From NCBI GenBank assembly GCA_021325275.1, contig JAJPHL010000005.1:62001-126000 (forward strand): 64,000 bases of DNA, in the 5' to 3' direction. Of this stretch, positions 8,000 through 16,340 are shown piece after piece. The translations under genes and the position numbers were made by a program. The DNA is from Terriglobia bacterium (GTDB taxonomy: Bacteria > Acidobacteriota > Terriglobia > JAJPHL01). The notes beneath the pieces were generated by a model, which saw nothing but the letters and a program-made list of their open reading frames with translations, did no database searches and was not told where the DNA came from. Every line of letters starts with the position of its first letter. Positions within the stretch are counted from its first letter, which is position 1.

Positions 8000-8294
8000 C
8001 TAAAGACGATGGATCCAATACATCGGCCTGCGCCGGCCATGCGCGACCGCCAGAATGAGCGCGTACTCGCCTTCGTTGGAAAAGATCAGCGAACACGGGA
8101 ACTTGCGAAGCAGCTGACGCCGGATGCCTGGCAGAATCTCAGGAGCACCAGCGGGGAATCTCGAGATCAAGTCTTCCGCGTAAACAATATCGGCAAAAGA
8201 AACGCCTGCCGAGACCAGGGCGGCGCGAGTCGAGGTAAACAATCTCGGAAAGCAGTTCTTCCTCGGCCGCCTCATGGTAGCGGACCGCAATCAC
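8000..8294 (-). pseudogene. RelE/ParE-type toxin, frameshifted
   Basis: A GTG at 8294 overlaps the antitoxin stop (GTGA) and begins VIAVRYHEAAEEELLSEIVY, the usual first helix of ParE-like toxins. That frame runs to SRRPGLGRRFF and is then lost. The toxin continues one frame over as ADIVYAEDLISRFPAGAP and ends RRRPMYWIHRL. One extra T in the run of four Ts (plus-strand AAAA at 8195-8198) explains the shift, and the total length of 295 nt is one more than a multiple of three. Either the toxin is inactivated, or this is a sequencing error or recoding site. It would be a ribosome-linked RNase or gyrase poison if intact. Confidence 0.75.
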
Positions 8295-8518
8295 TTGAAA
8301 AGCCTGCGGGCCTTGTCGGCGACTTCAGCCGCGCTAACCGTTCGATCTCGTCCGGCGCGATGGCCATCAAGGCGGCGTTGCGCCTCAGCAGCCCACAATT
8401 GCTCGGCTTCCTGCTCGTTGACGTCGTCGAGGCTGGCGAGTAGTTTCTCGGCGATCTCAGCGCGCTCCTCGACGCTCAAGCTAAGCGCGCTTTCTAACAC
8501 AGCCCCGGCATCCGGCAT
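8291..8518 (-). CDS. Addiction-module antitoxin (unstable antitoxin family)
   Basis: A 75-residue protein with the signature of the short ParE/RelE-partner antitoxins: ALSLSVEERAEIAEKLLASL, followed by an acidic-to-basic helix EAEQLWAAEAQRRLD. Such proteins bind and neutralise the downstream toxin and usually repress their own operon. The start has a strong Shine-Dalgarno (AGGAGG) 5 nt upstream. The stop overlaps the toxin start by 3 nt. The antitoxin itself is intact. Confidence 0.82.
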   Translation of the reverse strand: MPDAGAVLESALSLSVEERAEIAEKLLASLDDVNEQEAEQLWAAEAQRRLDGHRAGRDRTVSAAEVADKARRLFK

Positions 8519-8553
8519 TGTGACCTCCTTGAAACCATTTTACGCGTCCGCCG

Positions 8554-10545
8554 CTATTTCGCCAAAATCGCCGCCACCGACCGCATGCGCTCCGCGTCCG
8601 CCGAGTTCTTCGCCGCCGCCGCGTCCTTCTCCAAGCTCGCGCCGAGCGTCTTCAGTTTGGCGGACTCCGCTTTGTTTGTCGGCGCCGCTTCTACCTTGGC
8701 GATCTCCGCGTTGATCGCGGCGATCCGGTCGGCGGCCACCGATGTCCCGCGCGCCAGTTGGTCGAGATATGCGCGCGCCGTCACGAAATTCTGCGGCCAC
8801 GTGATTTTCGGCTGATTCTGCACATTTAGCTCGTCGAAATGCACTTGCTTCGCGGCGTCGATTTCGTTTTGGGTGACGAACTTGCTCGGCACGAGTTTAA
8901 ACACGTCCACACCTCGCGCGATTTCCGACCCATAGATATATCCGTTGTACCAATACGTCGACCACTGACCGCCGGTCGCGCGTTTTTCCGTGCTCAAGGG
9001 ACCGCGATCGAAGTACGCGATCTCCATCGGATGCGAGGCGTCGGTGAAGTCCATGATCGAAACGCCGCCCTGATACCACGACTGCACGAGAATGTCGCGC
9101 CCGGGAATCGGCACGAGCGATCCATTGTGCGCCACGCAATTCTCGTTGTCGGTTTGCGGCGCGGGCATCTTATAGTACGCGGCCAGCGTCAGCTTGCGAT
9201 CTTTGAGGGTGAAAATCGCGTCCGCGCCCCAGTTCATCGGATCGGCCGCGCGGCACCGCGGCTGCGTGCCGCCGCCCCACTCGTCGGTGAACAAAACTTT
9301 CGTGCCGGCGTTGTTGAAGTTCGCGGAATGCCAGAACGCGTAGTTCGGATCGCTCACGGCGTCGATGCGCACCGGATGCACGGGATCGGAAATGTCCAGC
9401 AGGATTCCGTTGCCCGAGCATGCGCCGGCCGCTAGCCCGGCCGATTGGAAGATCGTAATGTCGTGGCACATGTTGGTTTCCGACGTGCGCTGCGTGCCTT
9501 CGCCGTGCGTGCCGCCCTTCCACAGTCCGTTCATCGCGCCGGTCTGCGTGTCGGTGAAAATGCGCGGGCTCGAAACGATCTTGGCCTGCTCCGGATGCGC
9601 CAGCGGGACCTTGATGATGTCGATGCGGAACAGCGCCGTGTTCGGATTACTTCCTGGATCGCCGCCCGAGCAATCGCCGAGTTCTTCGGACTGCCGCACG
9701 TTGCCGGTGCCGGAAATGTAGATGTACACGTTGTCTTTGTCCTTCGGGTCCACCAACAGCGTGTGTGTGTGCGATCCCCGGCAGCTTTGCACCGTGGCCA
9801 CTTGCTTGGGATTCGCGAGATCGCTGATGTCGAAGATGCGCACGCCGCGGAAACGGTCGGGACTCGGCGGCGGCGGGGGACGGCGGCGTCCCGGAACGGC
9901 GTTGCCCGGCTGCGGCGGTGCGGTTGGATCGATGCCGGGCGCTTCATTCGCCGCGGGAAGCGCGGGCGGCTTGTATCCCGGAGGTAATGGGACCCCTTGC
10001 ACGCCGCAATCATTGCGCCCATTCATCGCTTCCGCCGACATGAACAACAAATGTCCGTAGACGGAAACGTCGCCTTGCCCGCCGGGACACATCAGCGAAA
10101 CTTTCAGCTTGATCTTCGCGGGGTCCTGGATGTCGTAAAAATTCACGCCGTTGTAGTTGCCGACAAAGAGGCGATTCCCGCTGAACGCGAGATCCGAATT
10201 CGTCGAGCCATAGGAAACTCCGCCGGCAGCCGCGGTCGCGGCTCCCGAGCCGGCAGGCGCAGGCGAGCTCAAACTTACGGTCGCAGCCGTGGCGTCGTCG
10301 CCGGGCGCGAAGCCGGGCGGCTTGGGCAGCGAGATCACCCGTTGCATGCCGAACGCCGCCTCGCCGGCGTCGTACAGTCCGGGCTTCAAGCCGACGCGCG
10401 GATCGTCCGGGCCTGAGCGAGGATTCACGTAGACACTCGGCATATTGGATCCGCTCGGTGCGGGCGCGGGGGCCGCTGCTTGCGCGATGCACAGCGCGGG
10501 CAGAAAAACGAGCGTGAGGGAAAGGCGCGAAGTCCGTACCGTCAT
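8554..10545 (-). CDS. Exported LVIVD-repeat beta-propeller-like protein
   Basis: A 663-residue exported protein with a signal peptide (residues 1-22). Repeats of the type GVNFYDIQDPAKIKLK, GVRIFDISDLANPKQV, GILLDISDPVHPVRI and GVSIMDFTDASHPMEI are LVIVD-like blades that probably form a beta-propeller. A Pro/Arg-rich linker (residues about 205-235) and a helical C-terminal tail flank the propeller. Residues such as CHDITIF and HNGSL could contribute metal or ligand sites, but this is speculative. Its ATG abuts the stop of the DUF305 gene, so it is the last gene of an aminotransferase-DUF305-LVIVD operon. Enzyme activity is unknown. Confidence 0.8.
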   Translation of the reverse strand: MTVRTSRLSLTLVFLPALCIAQAAAPAPAPSGSNMPSVYVNPRSGPDDPRVGLKPGLYDAGEAAFGMQRVISLPKPPGFAPGDDATAATVSLSSPAPAGSGAATAAAGGVSYGSTNSDLAFSGNRLFVGNYNGVNFYDIQDPAKIKLKVSLMCPGGQGDVSVYGHLLFMSAEAMNGRNDCGVQGVPLPPGYKPPALPAANEAPGIDPTAPPQPGNAVPGRRRPPPPPSPDRFRGVRIFDISDLANPKQVATVQSCRGSHTHTLLVDPKDKDNVYIYISGTGNVRQSEELGDCSGGDPGSNPNTALFRIDIIKVPLAHPEQAKIVSSPRIFTDTQTGAMNGLWKGGTHGEGTQRTSETNMCHDITIFQSAGLAAGACSGNGILLDISDPVHPVRIDAVSDPNYAFWHSANFNNAGTKVLFTDEWGGGTQPRCRAADPMNWGADAIFTLKDRKLTLAAYYKMPAPQTDNENCVAHNGSLVPIPGRDILVQSWYQGGVSIMDFTDASHPMEIAYFDRGPLSTEKRATGGQWSTYWYNGYIYGSEIARGVDVFKLVPSKFVTQNEIDAAKQVHFDELNVQNQPKITWPQNFVTARAYLDQLARGTSVAADRIAAINAEIAKVEAAPTNKAESAKLKTLGASLEKDAAAAKNSADAERMRSVAAILAK

Positions 10546-11151
10546 TTACTTTTTCTCCTTGGCCAACATGGCCTGCATGATCTTGATTTCGGCGCGCTGC
10601 GTGTTGTCGATATCGGTGGCGAAGTCGTACAGGACGGCGTCCTGTCCGGCGCCCTGGTCGAACAAATCTTCCACCATGAGAAGCGCGCCGGTGTGATGCT
10701 GAATCATTCCGGTCAAAAACAGGTGATCGAATTTCGGGCCGGTCGCCTTGGCCAACGCGTCCATTTGCGCGGGCGTGAGCATGCCGGGCATGAGCGGCAT
10801 CTTTCCGTGATCCATGTGGCTGTGGTCCATCTCCGGCTTGCCGCGATCGGTGAGCCACTGCTTCATGAACTTGATTTCGTCGGTCTGCGAGATGCTGATT
10901 TTCTTGCCCAACGCTTGTAGTTGCGGGTTCTTGGTCCGCGTGCGCAACAAGTCGGTCATTTCGACGGCTTGCGAGTGATGATGGATCATCCCTTGCATGA
11001 ACTCGGTGTCCGGCGCTGCGACTTCTCGGGCTTTCGCGGCGACCGTGGCGGGCGAAAGCGTTTTGCTGCTTTGGCCGGGCGCGCCCGGCTGAACAATCGG
11101 AGCTTGTTGCGCTGCAAGCGCAGCCGTGAAGAGAACAACGACAATCTTCAT
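10546..11151 (-). CDS. Exported DUF305 protein (ferritin-like helical fold)
   Basis: A 201-residue protein with a signal peptide ending near AALAAQ and two copies of the DUF305 motif: FMQGMIHHHSQAVEMTDLL (first half) and FLTGMIQHHTGALLMVEDL (second half). A His/Met-rich stretch (MDHSHMDHGKMPLMPGM) lies between them. DUF305 proteins are often found with copper or heavy-metal genes, and the His/Met pattern suggests periplasmic metal binding. That is inference. The ATG overlaps the preceding aminotransferase stop (ATGA), and its own stop abuts the LVIVD gene. Confidence 0.88.
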   Translation of the reverse strand: MKIVVVLFTAALAAQQAPIVQPGAPGQSSKTLSPATVAAKAREVAAPDTEFMQGMIHHHSQAVEMTDLLRTRTKNPQLQALGKKISISQTDEIKFMKQWLTDRGKPEMDHSHMDHGKMPLMPGMLTPAQMDALAKATGPKFDHLFLTGMIQHHTGALLMVEDLFDQGAGQDAVLYDFATDIDNTQRAEIKIMQAMLAKEKK

Positions 11152-12440
11152 GCGGGAATACCCTCGCGAATTGCTTTTTCCATGGCGTCGCAGAACATAT
11201 CGATTTCCCCGAGCGTCGTGTAGACGTTCGGCGTAATGCGCAAGCCGTGGACGTTATCGTAGTTGATGCCGGTGACAATGATGCGGTGTTTGTTGAACAA
11301 GTGCCCAACGAGTTTTTCCGGCGGCACGCCCTCAAATCCAATCACGCCGATCGCAACGGACTGCGCGGGATCAAGGCTCGTGTACATGCGCGCACCCGGC
11401 AGTTGCTTCAGGCGCGACGCCCAGCGCAATTTCAAATAGCGGAAGCGGGCGGCCTTGCGCGCCGCGCCGATCCCGTCGTGAAACGTCAACGCGTCGGCAA
11501 TGGCGTTGTGATTCGCCGCCGGGTGCGTGCCGATCTCCTCGAACTTGCGGATGTCATTGTCTTGCTTTTCGCCGGCGGCCATCAACGGCCAAATGTTCGC
11601 AATCTTGTTCTTGCGCACGTAGAGCATGCCGGTGCCGTGCGGCGCGAGCAGCCATTTGTGCAAGCTTGTCCCGTAGTAATCGCAATCCAGATCATCGCGC
11701 GTAAAGGGATACAGCGCGAAGGCGTGCGCGCCGTCGACAATCACTTCGATGCCGCGGCTGCGCCCGAGCCGGCAGATGTCGCGCACCGGAAAAATCTGGC
11801 CGCTCGAGAACGTGATCTGCGAGACGAGCATCACTTTGGTGCGCGGTGTAATGTTTTTCTCGAATAAACGCGTCAATTCGGAGAGATCGCCCGGTGGCGT
11901 GGGAATCGGGAACTGCTTCAGCACGATTTTGTCGCGGCGCTCGCGCTGCTTCCACGTGGTGATCATGCGCGGATAGTCTTGCAAGGTGGTGAGCACCTCG
12001 TCGCCGGGCTTCAAGTCCATGCCGAGCATCACGTTCTCGAGCGACTCCGAAGCGTTCCGCGTGATCGCGATTTCCTCGCGGTCGCAGCCGAATGTGGCGG
12101 CCAGCCGCGTGCGGACGCTTTCGATCTGCGGCTCCAGAATCTGCCACATGTGATAAACCGGCGCCTGATTCGAGTAGTCGAGCGCGCGCTTCATCGACTC
12201 CTGCACGATGCGCGGCGAAGGGCTCACGCCGCCATTGTTCAAGTTGATGTAGCTGCGGTCGACGGTAAAGGCGTTCTGAGCTTCGAGCCAAAAATCTTCG
12301 TCCATCGCGAGATCTTCGGCGGGTCGATTGCCCGCGCCGCGCACGGCGGCCGAGAGGATTGATGCGCCGTCGCTGCGAAAGGCGGCCGCTAGGAACGGAG
12401 TGGCGAGCGAAGTGGCAAACAAAGACCGTCGCGTAATCAT
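11148..12440 (-). CDS. Exported class V aminotransferase (isopenicillin N epimerase-like)
   Basis: A 430-residue PLP enzyme. The N-terminus MITRRSLFATSLATPFLAAA is a Tat- or Sec-type signal with paired arginines. The fold-type-I core follows: VDRSYINLNNGGVSPSP, TRNASESLENVMLG, VDGAHAFALYPFTRDDLDCD and the PLP lysine in GTSLHKWLLAPHGTG. The closest general type is the isopenicillin-N-epimerase/CsdA-like branch; the actual substrate is unknown. A TATAAT hexamer ends 6 nt before the ATG (12447-12452), so it heads its own leaderless transcript with DUF305 and LVIVD genes downstream. Confidence 0.85.
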   Translation of the reverse strand: MITRRSLFATSLATPFLAAAFRSDGASILSAAVRGAGNRPAEDLAMDEDFWLEAQNAFTVDRSYINLNNGGVSPSPRIVQESMKRALDYSNQAPVYHMWQILEPQIESVRTRLAATFGCDREEIAITRNASESLENVMLGMDLKPGDEVLTTLQDYPRMITTWKQRERRDKIVLKQFPIPTPPGDLSELTRLFEKNITPRTKVMLVSQITFSSGQIFPVRDICRLGRSRGIEVIVDGAHAFALYPFTRDDLDCDYYGTSLHKWLLAPHGTGMLYVRKNKIANIWPLMAAGEKQDNDIRKFEEIGTHPAANHNAIADALTFHDGIGAARKAARFRYLKLRWASRLKQLPGARMYTSLDPAQSVAIGVIGFEGVPPEKLVGHLFNKHRIIVTGINYDNVHGLRITPNVYTTLGEIDMFCDAMEKAIREGIPA

Positions 12441-12446
12441 GTGGCG

Positions 12447-12452
12447 ATTATA
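12447..12452 (-). promoter_or_regulatory. TATAAT -10 of the aminotransferase operon (leaderless)
   Basis: A perfect consensus hexamer read on the minus strand ends 6 nt before the ATG at 12440. It lies directly after the stop of the RidA gene upstream. Confidence 0.55.
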
Positions 12453-12456
12453 GGCG

Positions 12457-12840
12457 TCAGGCGCGCTTCACGGCAATAGCCTCGAATTCGAGCCTCGCGC
12501 CGCGGGCCAGCCCGGCGACCGCCACCGTCGAGCGCGCCGGGTACGGCTCAGTGAAAAACTCGCGATACGCTTTGTTCCAATCGTCGAACAGGGCCATGTC
12601 GGTGAGATACGCCATGCCTTTCACCACGTCCCCGTAGTCGTATCCGAATTCATGCAGCACCACGCCGAGATTCTTCAGCGTCTGCCGCGCTTCGTCAATG
12701 AATTCCGCGGGAAGTCCCTTGAGCGCGTAGTCCCAACCGATGGCGCCCGCGAGATAGAGCGTGCCGTTCACGAGCACCGCGTCCGAGAACGGCATCCCAC
12801 GCGGATGAATCGACGAATTGAAATGTTGACGGTCGGACAT
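12457..12840 (-). CDS. RidA-family protein, cytosolic
   Basis: A 127-residue YjgF/YER057c/UK114 protein. Family features are FNSSIHPRGMPFSDAVLVNG, LYLAGAIGWD, the DEARQTLKNLG helix and the C-terminal ARSTVAVAGLARGARLEFEAIAV with the usual active-site Arg. RidA proteins hydrolyse reactive enamines and imines made by PLP enzymes, or have related ligand-binding roles. The ATG overlaps the stop of the next RidA gene (TAATG), so the two are coupled. It has no signal peptide, unlike its upstream neighbour. Being next to a PLP aminotransferase gene fits the family role. Confidence 0.88.
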   Translation of the reverse strand: MSDRQHFNSSIHPRGMPFSDAVLVNGTLYLAGAIGWDYALKGLPAEFIDEARQTLKNLGVVLHEFGYDYGDVVKGMAYLTDMALFDDWNKAYREFFTEPYPARSTVAVAGLARGARLEFEAIAVKRA

Positions 12841-13277
12841 TATTTCTTCCTTTTCACAGCGATCATTTCCACTTCTACGCGTCCATGGCCGACCAGCGCC
12901 GCGACTGCGACCGTCGAGCGCGCGGGGAGATCGGGACCCTTGAAGAATTCCTTGTACACTTTGTTCCATTCGTCGAAATCCTTCATGTCGGCCAGGAAAC
13001 ACGTGACTTTCACGACGTCGCCGAACTCGTAGCCGGCAGCTTTGAGGACATCGGCTTGATGCTGAAGTGCGAGTCGGACTTCATCGGTGAACGTTTCGGG
13101 AAATTTTCCGTCGGCATCGCGGCCCATCTGGCCCGAGAGATACAACGTGTCGCCGACAAGTACAGCGTCGTTGAACAAGCGATTGGGATTGTCCTTCACG
13201 TTGATGACTTTCCGTTGCGCCGCCAGTGAAGTGGCCGCGACGGCGAGAAGCAGGAAAACTGTGCGCGCTCGAAACAT
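12840..13277 (-). CDS. RidA-family protein with signal peptide
   Basis: A 145-residue paralogue of the downstream RidA protein. The N-terminus MFRARTVFLLLAVAATSLAA is a clear signal peptide, followed by NRLFNDAVLVGDTLYLSGQMG and the conserved PARSTVAVAALVGHGRVEVEMIAV tail. It should act in the periplasm. The ATG at 13277 has GGAGG 7 nt upstream. The paired arrangement suggests a duplication that gave one exported and one cytosolic copy, next to an exported PLP-type enzyme. Confidence 0.88.
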   Translation of the reverse strand: MFRARTVFLLLAVAATSLAAQRKVINVKDNPNRLFNDAVLVGDTLYLSGQMGRDADGKFPETFTDEVRLALQHQADVLKAAGYEFGDVVKVTCFLADMKDFDEWNKVYKEFFKGPDLPARSTVAVAALVGHGRVEVEMIAVKRKK

Positions 13278-13310
13278 GATCGATCCTCCGTGGGACATGT
13301 TATCAATCCT

Positions 13311-13357
13311 ATCTGCGTTCATCTGCGTTCATCTGCGTTTATCTGCGGTTGCGTTTT
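13311..13357. repeat. Decamer element D1 (single arm)
   Basis: Four decamers in exact 10-bp phase (ATCTGCGTTC twice, ATCTGCGTTT, ATCTGCGGTT) are followed by GCGTTTT. The end GCGGTTGCGTTTT matches the right ends of elements D2 and D3. The inverted partner arm is missing here. It lies between the divergent RidA and ETF-QO genes. Confidence 0.8.
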
Positions 13358-13375
13358 CCGGATGGCCGCCAGTGG

Positions 13376-13381
13376 TATGAT
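13376..13381 (+). promoter_or_regulatory. -10-like hexamer of the ETF-QO gene (leaderless)
   Basis: TATGAT ends 8 nt before ATG 13390, with no Shine-Dalgarno. Confidence 0.4.
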
Positions 13382-13389
13382 TTTTCCCG

Positions 13390-15039
13390 ATGGAACGTGA
13401 AACGCTTGAAGTAGATTTGCTCATCGTCGGCGCGGGCCCCTCGGGTCTGGCCTGCGCACTGCGTCTGGCCCAACTCAACAGTGCCGCCGGCAATCCGTTG
13501 AATCTGGAAAACGTCGTGGTGATGGAAAAAGGACGCGAGACCGGCGCGCATATGCTCTCGGGCGCCGTCTGCGATCCGCGCGCGCTGCGCGAGCTGGTCC
13601 CCGATTTCGTCACGCAAGCGCCGGCGGTCTTCGACACGCCGGTGACGCACGACGCCGTTTATTTCTTCACCGAAGGCGGCCAGTTCAAAACGCCGATCGT
13701 TCCACCGCCGTTTCACAATCACGGCAACTACATTGTGTCGCTGAACAAGCTTGTAAAGTGGTTGGCGGGGAAAGTGGAAGAGTCGGGCATCACGATCTTC
13801 ACGGAAACCTCCGGCATGGAAGTGCTGCTGGACGGCGCTCGCGTGGCGGGCGTGCGGACCGGCGACAAAGGCGTCAACAAAGAAGGACATCCTGAGGAAA
13901 ACTACCAACCCGGCGCGGACATTCGCGCCAAGCTCACGATTTTCGCGGAAGGTCCGCGCGGATCGCTGACGAAACAACTCGTCTCGAAGCTGCATCTCGA
14001 CGCCGGACGCAATCCGCAAACGTATGCCATCGGCGTAAAGGAATTGTGGGAAGTGCCGGAAGGCCGCATGCCCGCGGGACATGTGACGCACGCGGCGGGA
14101 TGGCCCCTCGACATGTCGATGTACGGCGGCGCGTGGATTTACGGCATGAAAAACAACCTGGTGTCGATTGGTCTCGTGATGGGCCTCGACTACGCGAATC
14201 CGCTCTTCGATCCGCACAACGTGTTTCAACGCTGGAAGACGCATCCGTTCGTGCGACGCATCCTCGATAGCGGCAAAATGGTGAAGTACGGCGCCAAGAC
14301 CATCGCGGAAGGCGGATACTTTTCCATGCCGAAGCTTTCCACCGACGGCGCGATGATCGTCGGCGAGTCGGGCGGCTTCCTGAACTCGCAGCGCTTGAAG
14401 GGCATTCATTTGTCGATGAAGAGCGGCATGATGGCCGCCGAAACCGCCTTCGACGCGTTGCGCAAAGACGATTGCACGCCCGCGGTGCTCGACGCGTATC
14501 CGCGCGCGTTCGAAGCGAGTTGGGCCAAGGACGAATTGTGGAAGGTCCGCAACTTCCATCAAGGATTCGAGCACGGCATGCTCGCCGGGATGGTCCACGC
14601 CGGATTGCAGGAGTTTTCCGGCGGCCGCGGGTTGCACGCCAAATATCCCGCCGAGGCCGGACATCGCCGCATGAAGAAGCTGTCGCAGTTGAACGGCGCA
14701 CATTTCGAGCGCCTGACACCCGACGGCAAGCTGACCTTCGACAAAGTCACGGACGTGTATCATTCGGCGACGAAACACACCGAAGATCAGCCGCCGCACT
14801 TGCGCATCGCCGACACCGACATCTGCAACAACCGCTGCACCACGGAATTCGGGAATCCGTGCCAATATTTTTGCCCCGCCGCCGTGTACGAGATGGAAGA
14901 GCGCGCCGGGAAACTCGAAATCAAGCTGAATCCTTCGAACTGCGTCCACTGCAAAACGTGCGACATCATGGACCCCTACGAAATCATCACCTGGGTTTGT
15001 CCGGAGGGCGGCGGCGGACCGAACTACGAGGGGATGTAA
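13390..15039 (+). CDS. Electron transfer flavoprotein-ubiquinone oxidoreductase
   Basis: A 549-residue membrane-associated flavoenzyme that passes electrons from ETF to the quinone pool. The FAD-binding motif VDLLIVGAGPSGLACALRLA is at residues 8-27. It is followed by GRETGAHMLSGAV and the quinone-binding segment around LWEVPEGRMPAGHVTHAAGW. The C-terminal ferredoxin-like domain has the four [4Fe-4S] Cys: C in CQYFCPAAVYE and CVHCKTCDIMDPYEIITWVCPEGG. The length matches the family. It ends convergently 2 bp from the barrel gene. No etfAB genes are in the window, so its partner must lie elsewhere. Confidence 0.95.
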   Translation: MERETLEVDLLIVGAGPSGLACALRLAQLNSAAGNPLNLENVVVMEKGRETGAHMLSGAVCDPRALRELVPDFVTQAPAVFDTPVTHDAVYFFTEGGQFKTPIVPPPFHNHGNYIVSLNKLVKWLAGKVEESGITIFTETSGMEVLLDGARVAGVRTGDKGVNKEGHPEENYQPGADIRAKLTIFAEGPRGSLTKQLVSKLHLDAGRNPQTYAIGVKELWEVPEGRMPAGHVTHAAGWPLDMSMYGGAWIYGMKNNLVSIGLVMGLDYANPLFDPHNVFQRWKTHPFVRRILDSGKMVKYGAKTIAEGGYFSMPKLSTDGAMIVGESGGFLNSQRLKGIHLSMKSGMMAAETAFDALRKDDCTPAVLDAYPRAFEASWAKDELWKVRNFHQGFEHGMLAGMVHAGLQEFSGGRGLHAKYPAEAGHRRMKKLSQLNGAHFERLTPDGKLTFDKVTDVYHSATKHTEDQPPHLRIADTDICNNRCTTEFGNPCQYFCPAAVYEMEERAGKLEIKLNPSNCVHCKTCDIMDPYEIITWVCPEGGGGPNYEGM

Positions 15040-15041
15040 AG

Positions 15042-16328
15042 TCAGAAACTGTAGCGCAGCGCCAAGCTAAGGTGCGAATTGCGCCGGTATTGCCCGAGAA
15101 AATCGTCGGTGTTCCCTCGAATCCACGAGACTCCCGCCGTGGCGCGCCAGTGCGCGCCGAAAGTTTGCGAATACTCCGCGCGCGCCCATGTGCCGGCGCC
15201 GTTTTGCCGCTCGGCCAATTCGAACGCCACGCTGCGCGTCGCGTCGATCGTGTAACCCGCGCGGCCGAGGACGGCTTTCGTGAGTCCGCGATCCGGCGCG
15301 AAGTCGAGCGTGGTGCGATGCACGGTGACGTACTCGCCGGCGTATCCACCCACAAACGACCACTCGCCCTTGATGCGCTCGAGCTGCACCACGTACTCGA
15401 AGTATTCGTCCTCGCCGGGCGTTTGCGACGAAAAGTACGCCGCTTCGCTCTTCACCGTGAACCAATGCAACGGCAGCGCGGCGTCCGCGCCATACGTTCG
15501 GATGCGCGCATAGTACGGCGAAAGCAGAACCCGGCCGGCCGTGAAATCGATGGTGTATGAAATCAATGGCAGATTGTTGTAGCCGTCGAAAAACGACAGC
15601 GACGCTTCGTATCCGCGGCCCAAATGATTCCAGCGCACGCCTTGCTGCGTGCCGCCTGGAAAACTCGCCGAGCCCTCGGCGATCGGCACACCGACGGGTG
15701 GGACCACCCAGCGCTGATCGAGCAAGGGTGAGCGCGACGGCGTGAAAATCGGCACGAAGACGATGTCGATGGTGTCCGACGGCATTTCGTACGTCACCCG
15801 CGCGCCCGTGACGGCGAGAAAATCGTTGTCGACTACGTTGATGTAGTCGCGCGGCGCGAACCGGTCTGTGGGATTCAGAATGTCAGCTTTGCCCCAGCGC
15901 ACAAATTGCTTGCCCAGCTCGACGGTCCAACGCCCTTGATGCATCTGCGCGGTCAAGCGGCGCACGGAAAACGGCGGTTGGCGCAAACCGCGATCCGATA
16001 AATCAAAATGCCAATCGCGATCTACTTGCCTGTGTGTATCGGTGCGCGCATCGAACGATGCCTGCCATTTCAGCCACGATGTTGGCTTCCAAGCAGGCTC
16101 GTAGCGAAGCAGCCAAGAATTCACCGCGTGGCCGGAATCGTTGGGAGCGGCTTGCGGATAGAGGGTGAGATCAGTCTCTAGGAAACCACGTTGCGAAAAG
16201 GTTTGCGAACTCAAAGGCAAAAGGCAAAAGGCAAAAGTCAAAAGGCAAAAGTTAGAAAGGGATACGCCGTTTCCGTCCTTTTGCCTTTTGACTTTTGCCT
16301 TTTGCCTTTTGCCTTCGCTGTCTCCCAT
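15042..16328 (-). CDS. Outer-membrane beta-barrel protein, signal peptide encoded by hairpin H1
   Basis: A 428-residue protein rich in alternating-residue strands with aromatic girdles (for example RVTYEMPSDTIDIVFVPIF, GRVLLSPYYARIRTYG). It ends in the aromatic SLALRYSF typical of outer-membrane barrels. I do not recognise a specific family; it resembles barrels found next to LolA-like and permease genes. The ATG at 16328 overlaps the upstream stop (TGATG) with GGAAGGA 5 nt before it, so the start is well supported. Residues 5-37 are read through hairpin H1. The first arm gives a Lys/Arg-rich stretch, the second a hydrophobic one, together forming a signal peptide that ends near QTFS. Confidence 0.75.
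   Translation of the reverse strand: MGDSEGKRQKAKVKRQKDGNGVSLSNFCLLTFAFCLLPLSSQTFSQRGFLETDLTLYPQAAPNDSGHAVNSWLLRYEPAWKPTSWLKWQASFDARTDTHRQVDRDWHFDLSDRGLRQPPFSVRRLTAQMHQGRWTVELGKQFVRWGKADILNPTDRFAPRDYINVVDNDFLAVTGARVTYEMPSDTIDIVFVPIFTPSRSPLLDQRWVVPPVGVPIAEGSASFPGGTQQGVRWNHLGRGYEASLSFFDGYNNLPLISYTIDFTAGRVLLSPYYARIRTYGADAALPLHWFTVKSEAAYFSSQTPGEDEYFEYVVQLERIKGEWSFVGGYAGEYVTVHRTTLDFAPDRGLTKAVLGRAGYTIDATRSVAFELAERQNGAGTWARAEYSQTFGAHWRATAGVSWIRGNTDDFLGQYRRNSHLSLALRYSF
16213..16316. repeat. Hairpin element H1, (GGCAAAA)n inverted repeat, translated
   Basis: The left arm 16216-16250 holds five heptamers: GGCAAAA three times, GTCAAAA, GGCAAAA. The right arm 16279-16313 is its perfect 35-bp complement, including the odd GTC/GAC unit. 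The loop is 28 bp and carries CCGTCC at 16273-16278. The whole element lies inside the 5' end of the barrel gene, in frame, giving cationic residues, then loop, then hydrophobic residues. Confidence 0.95.
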
Positions 16329-16340
16329 CAGCTTCCTTCC
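16328..16340 (-). promoter_or_regulatory. Ribosome binding site and stop/start overlap fixing the barrel start
   Basis: On the minus strand, GGAAGGA (16340-16334) precedes ATG 16328 by 5 nt, and the ATG overlaps the TGA of the LolA-like gene (TGATG). This makes translation through hairpin H1 the natural reading. Confidence 0.7.

Noticed and set aside
13311-13357. Tandem decamers as a CRISPR array
   Set aside because: Units are 10 bp and contiguous, with no spacers and no cas genes nearby.
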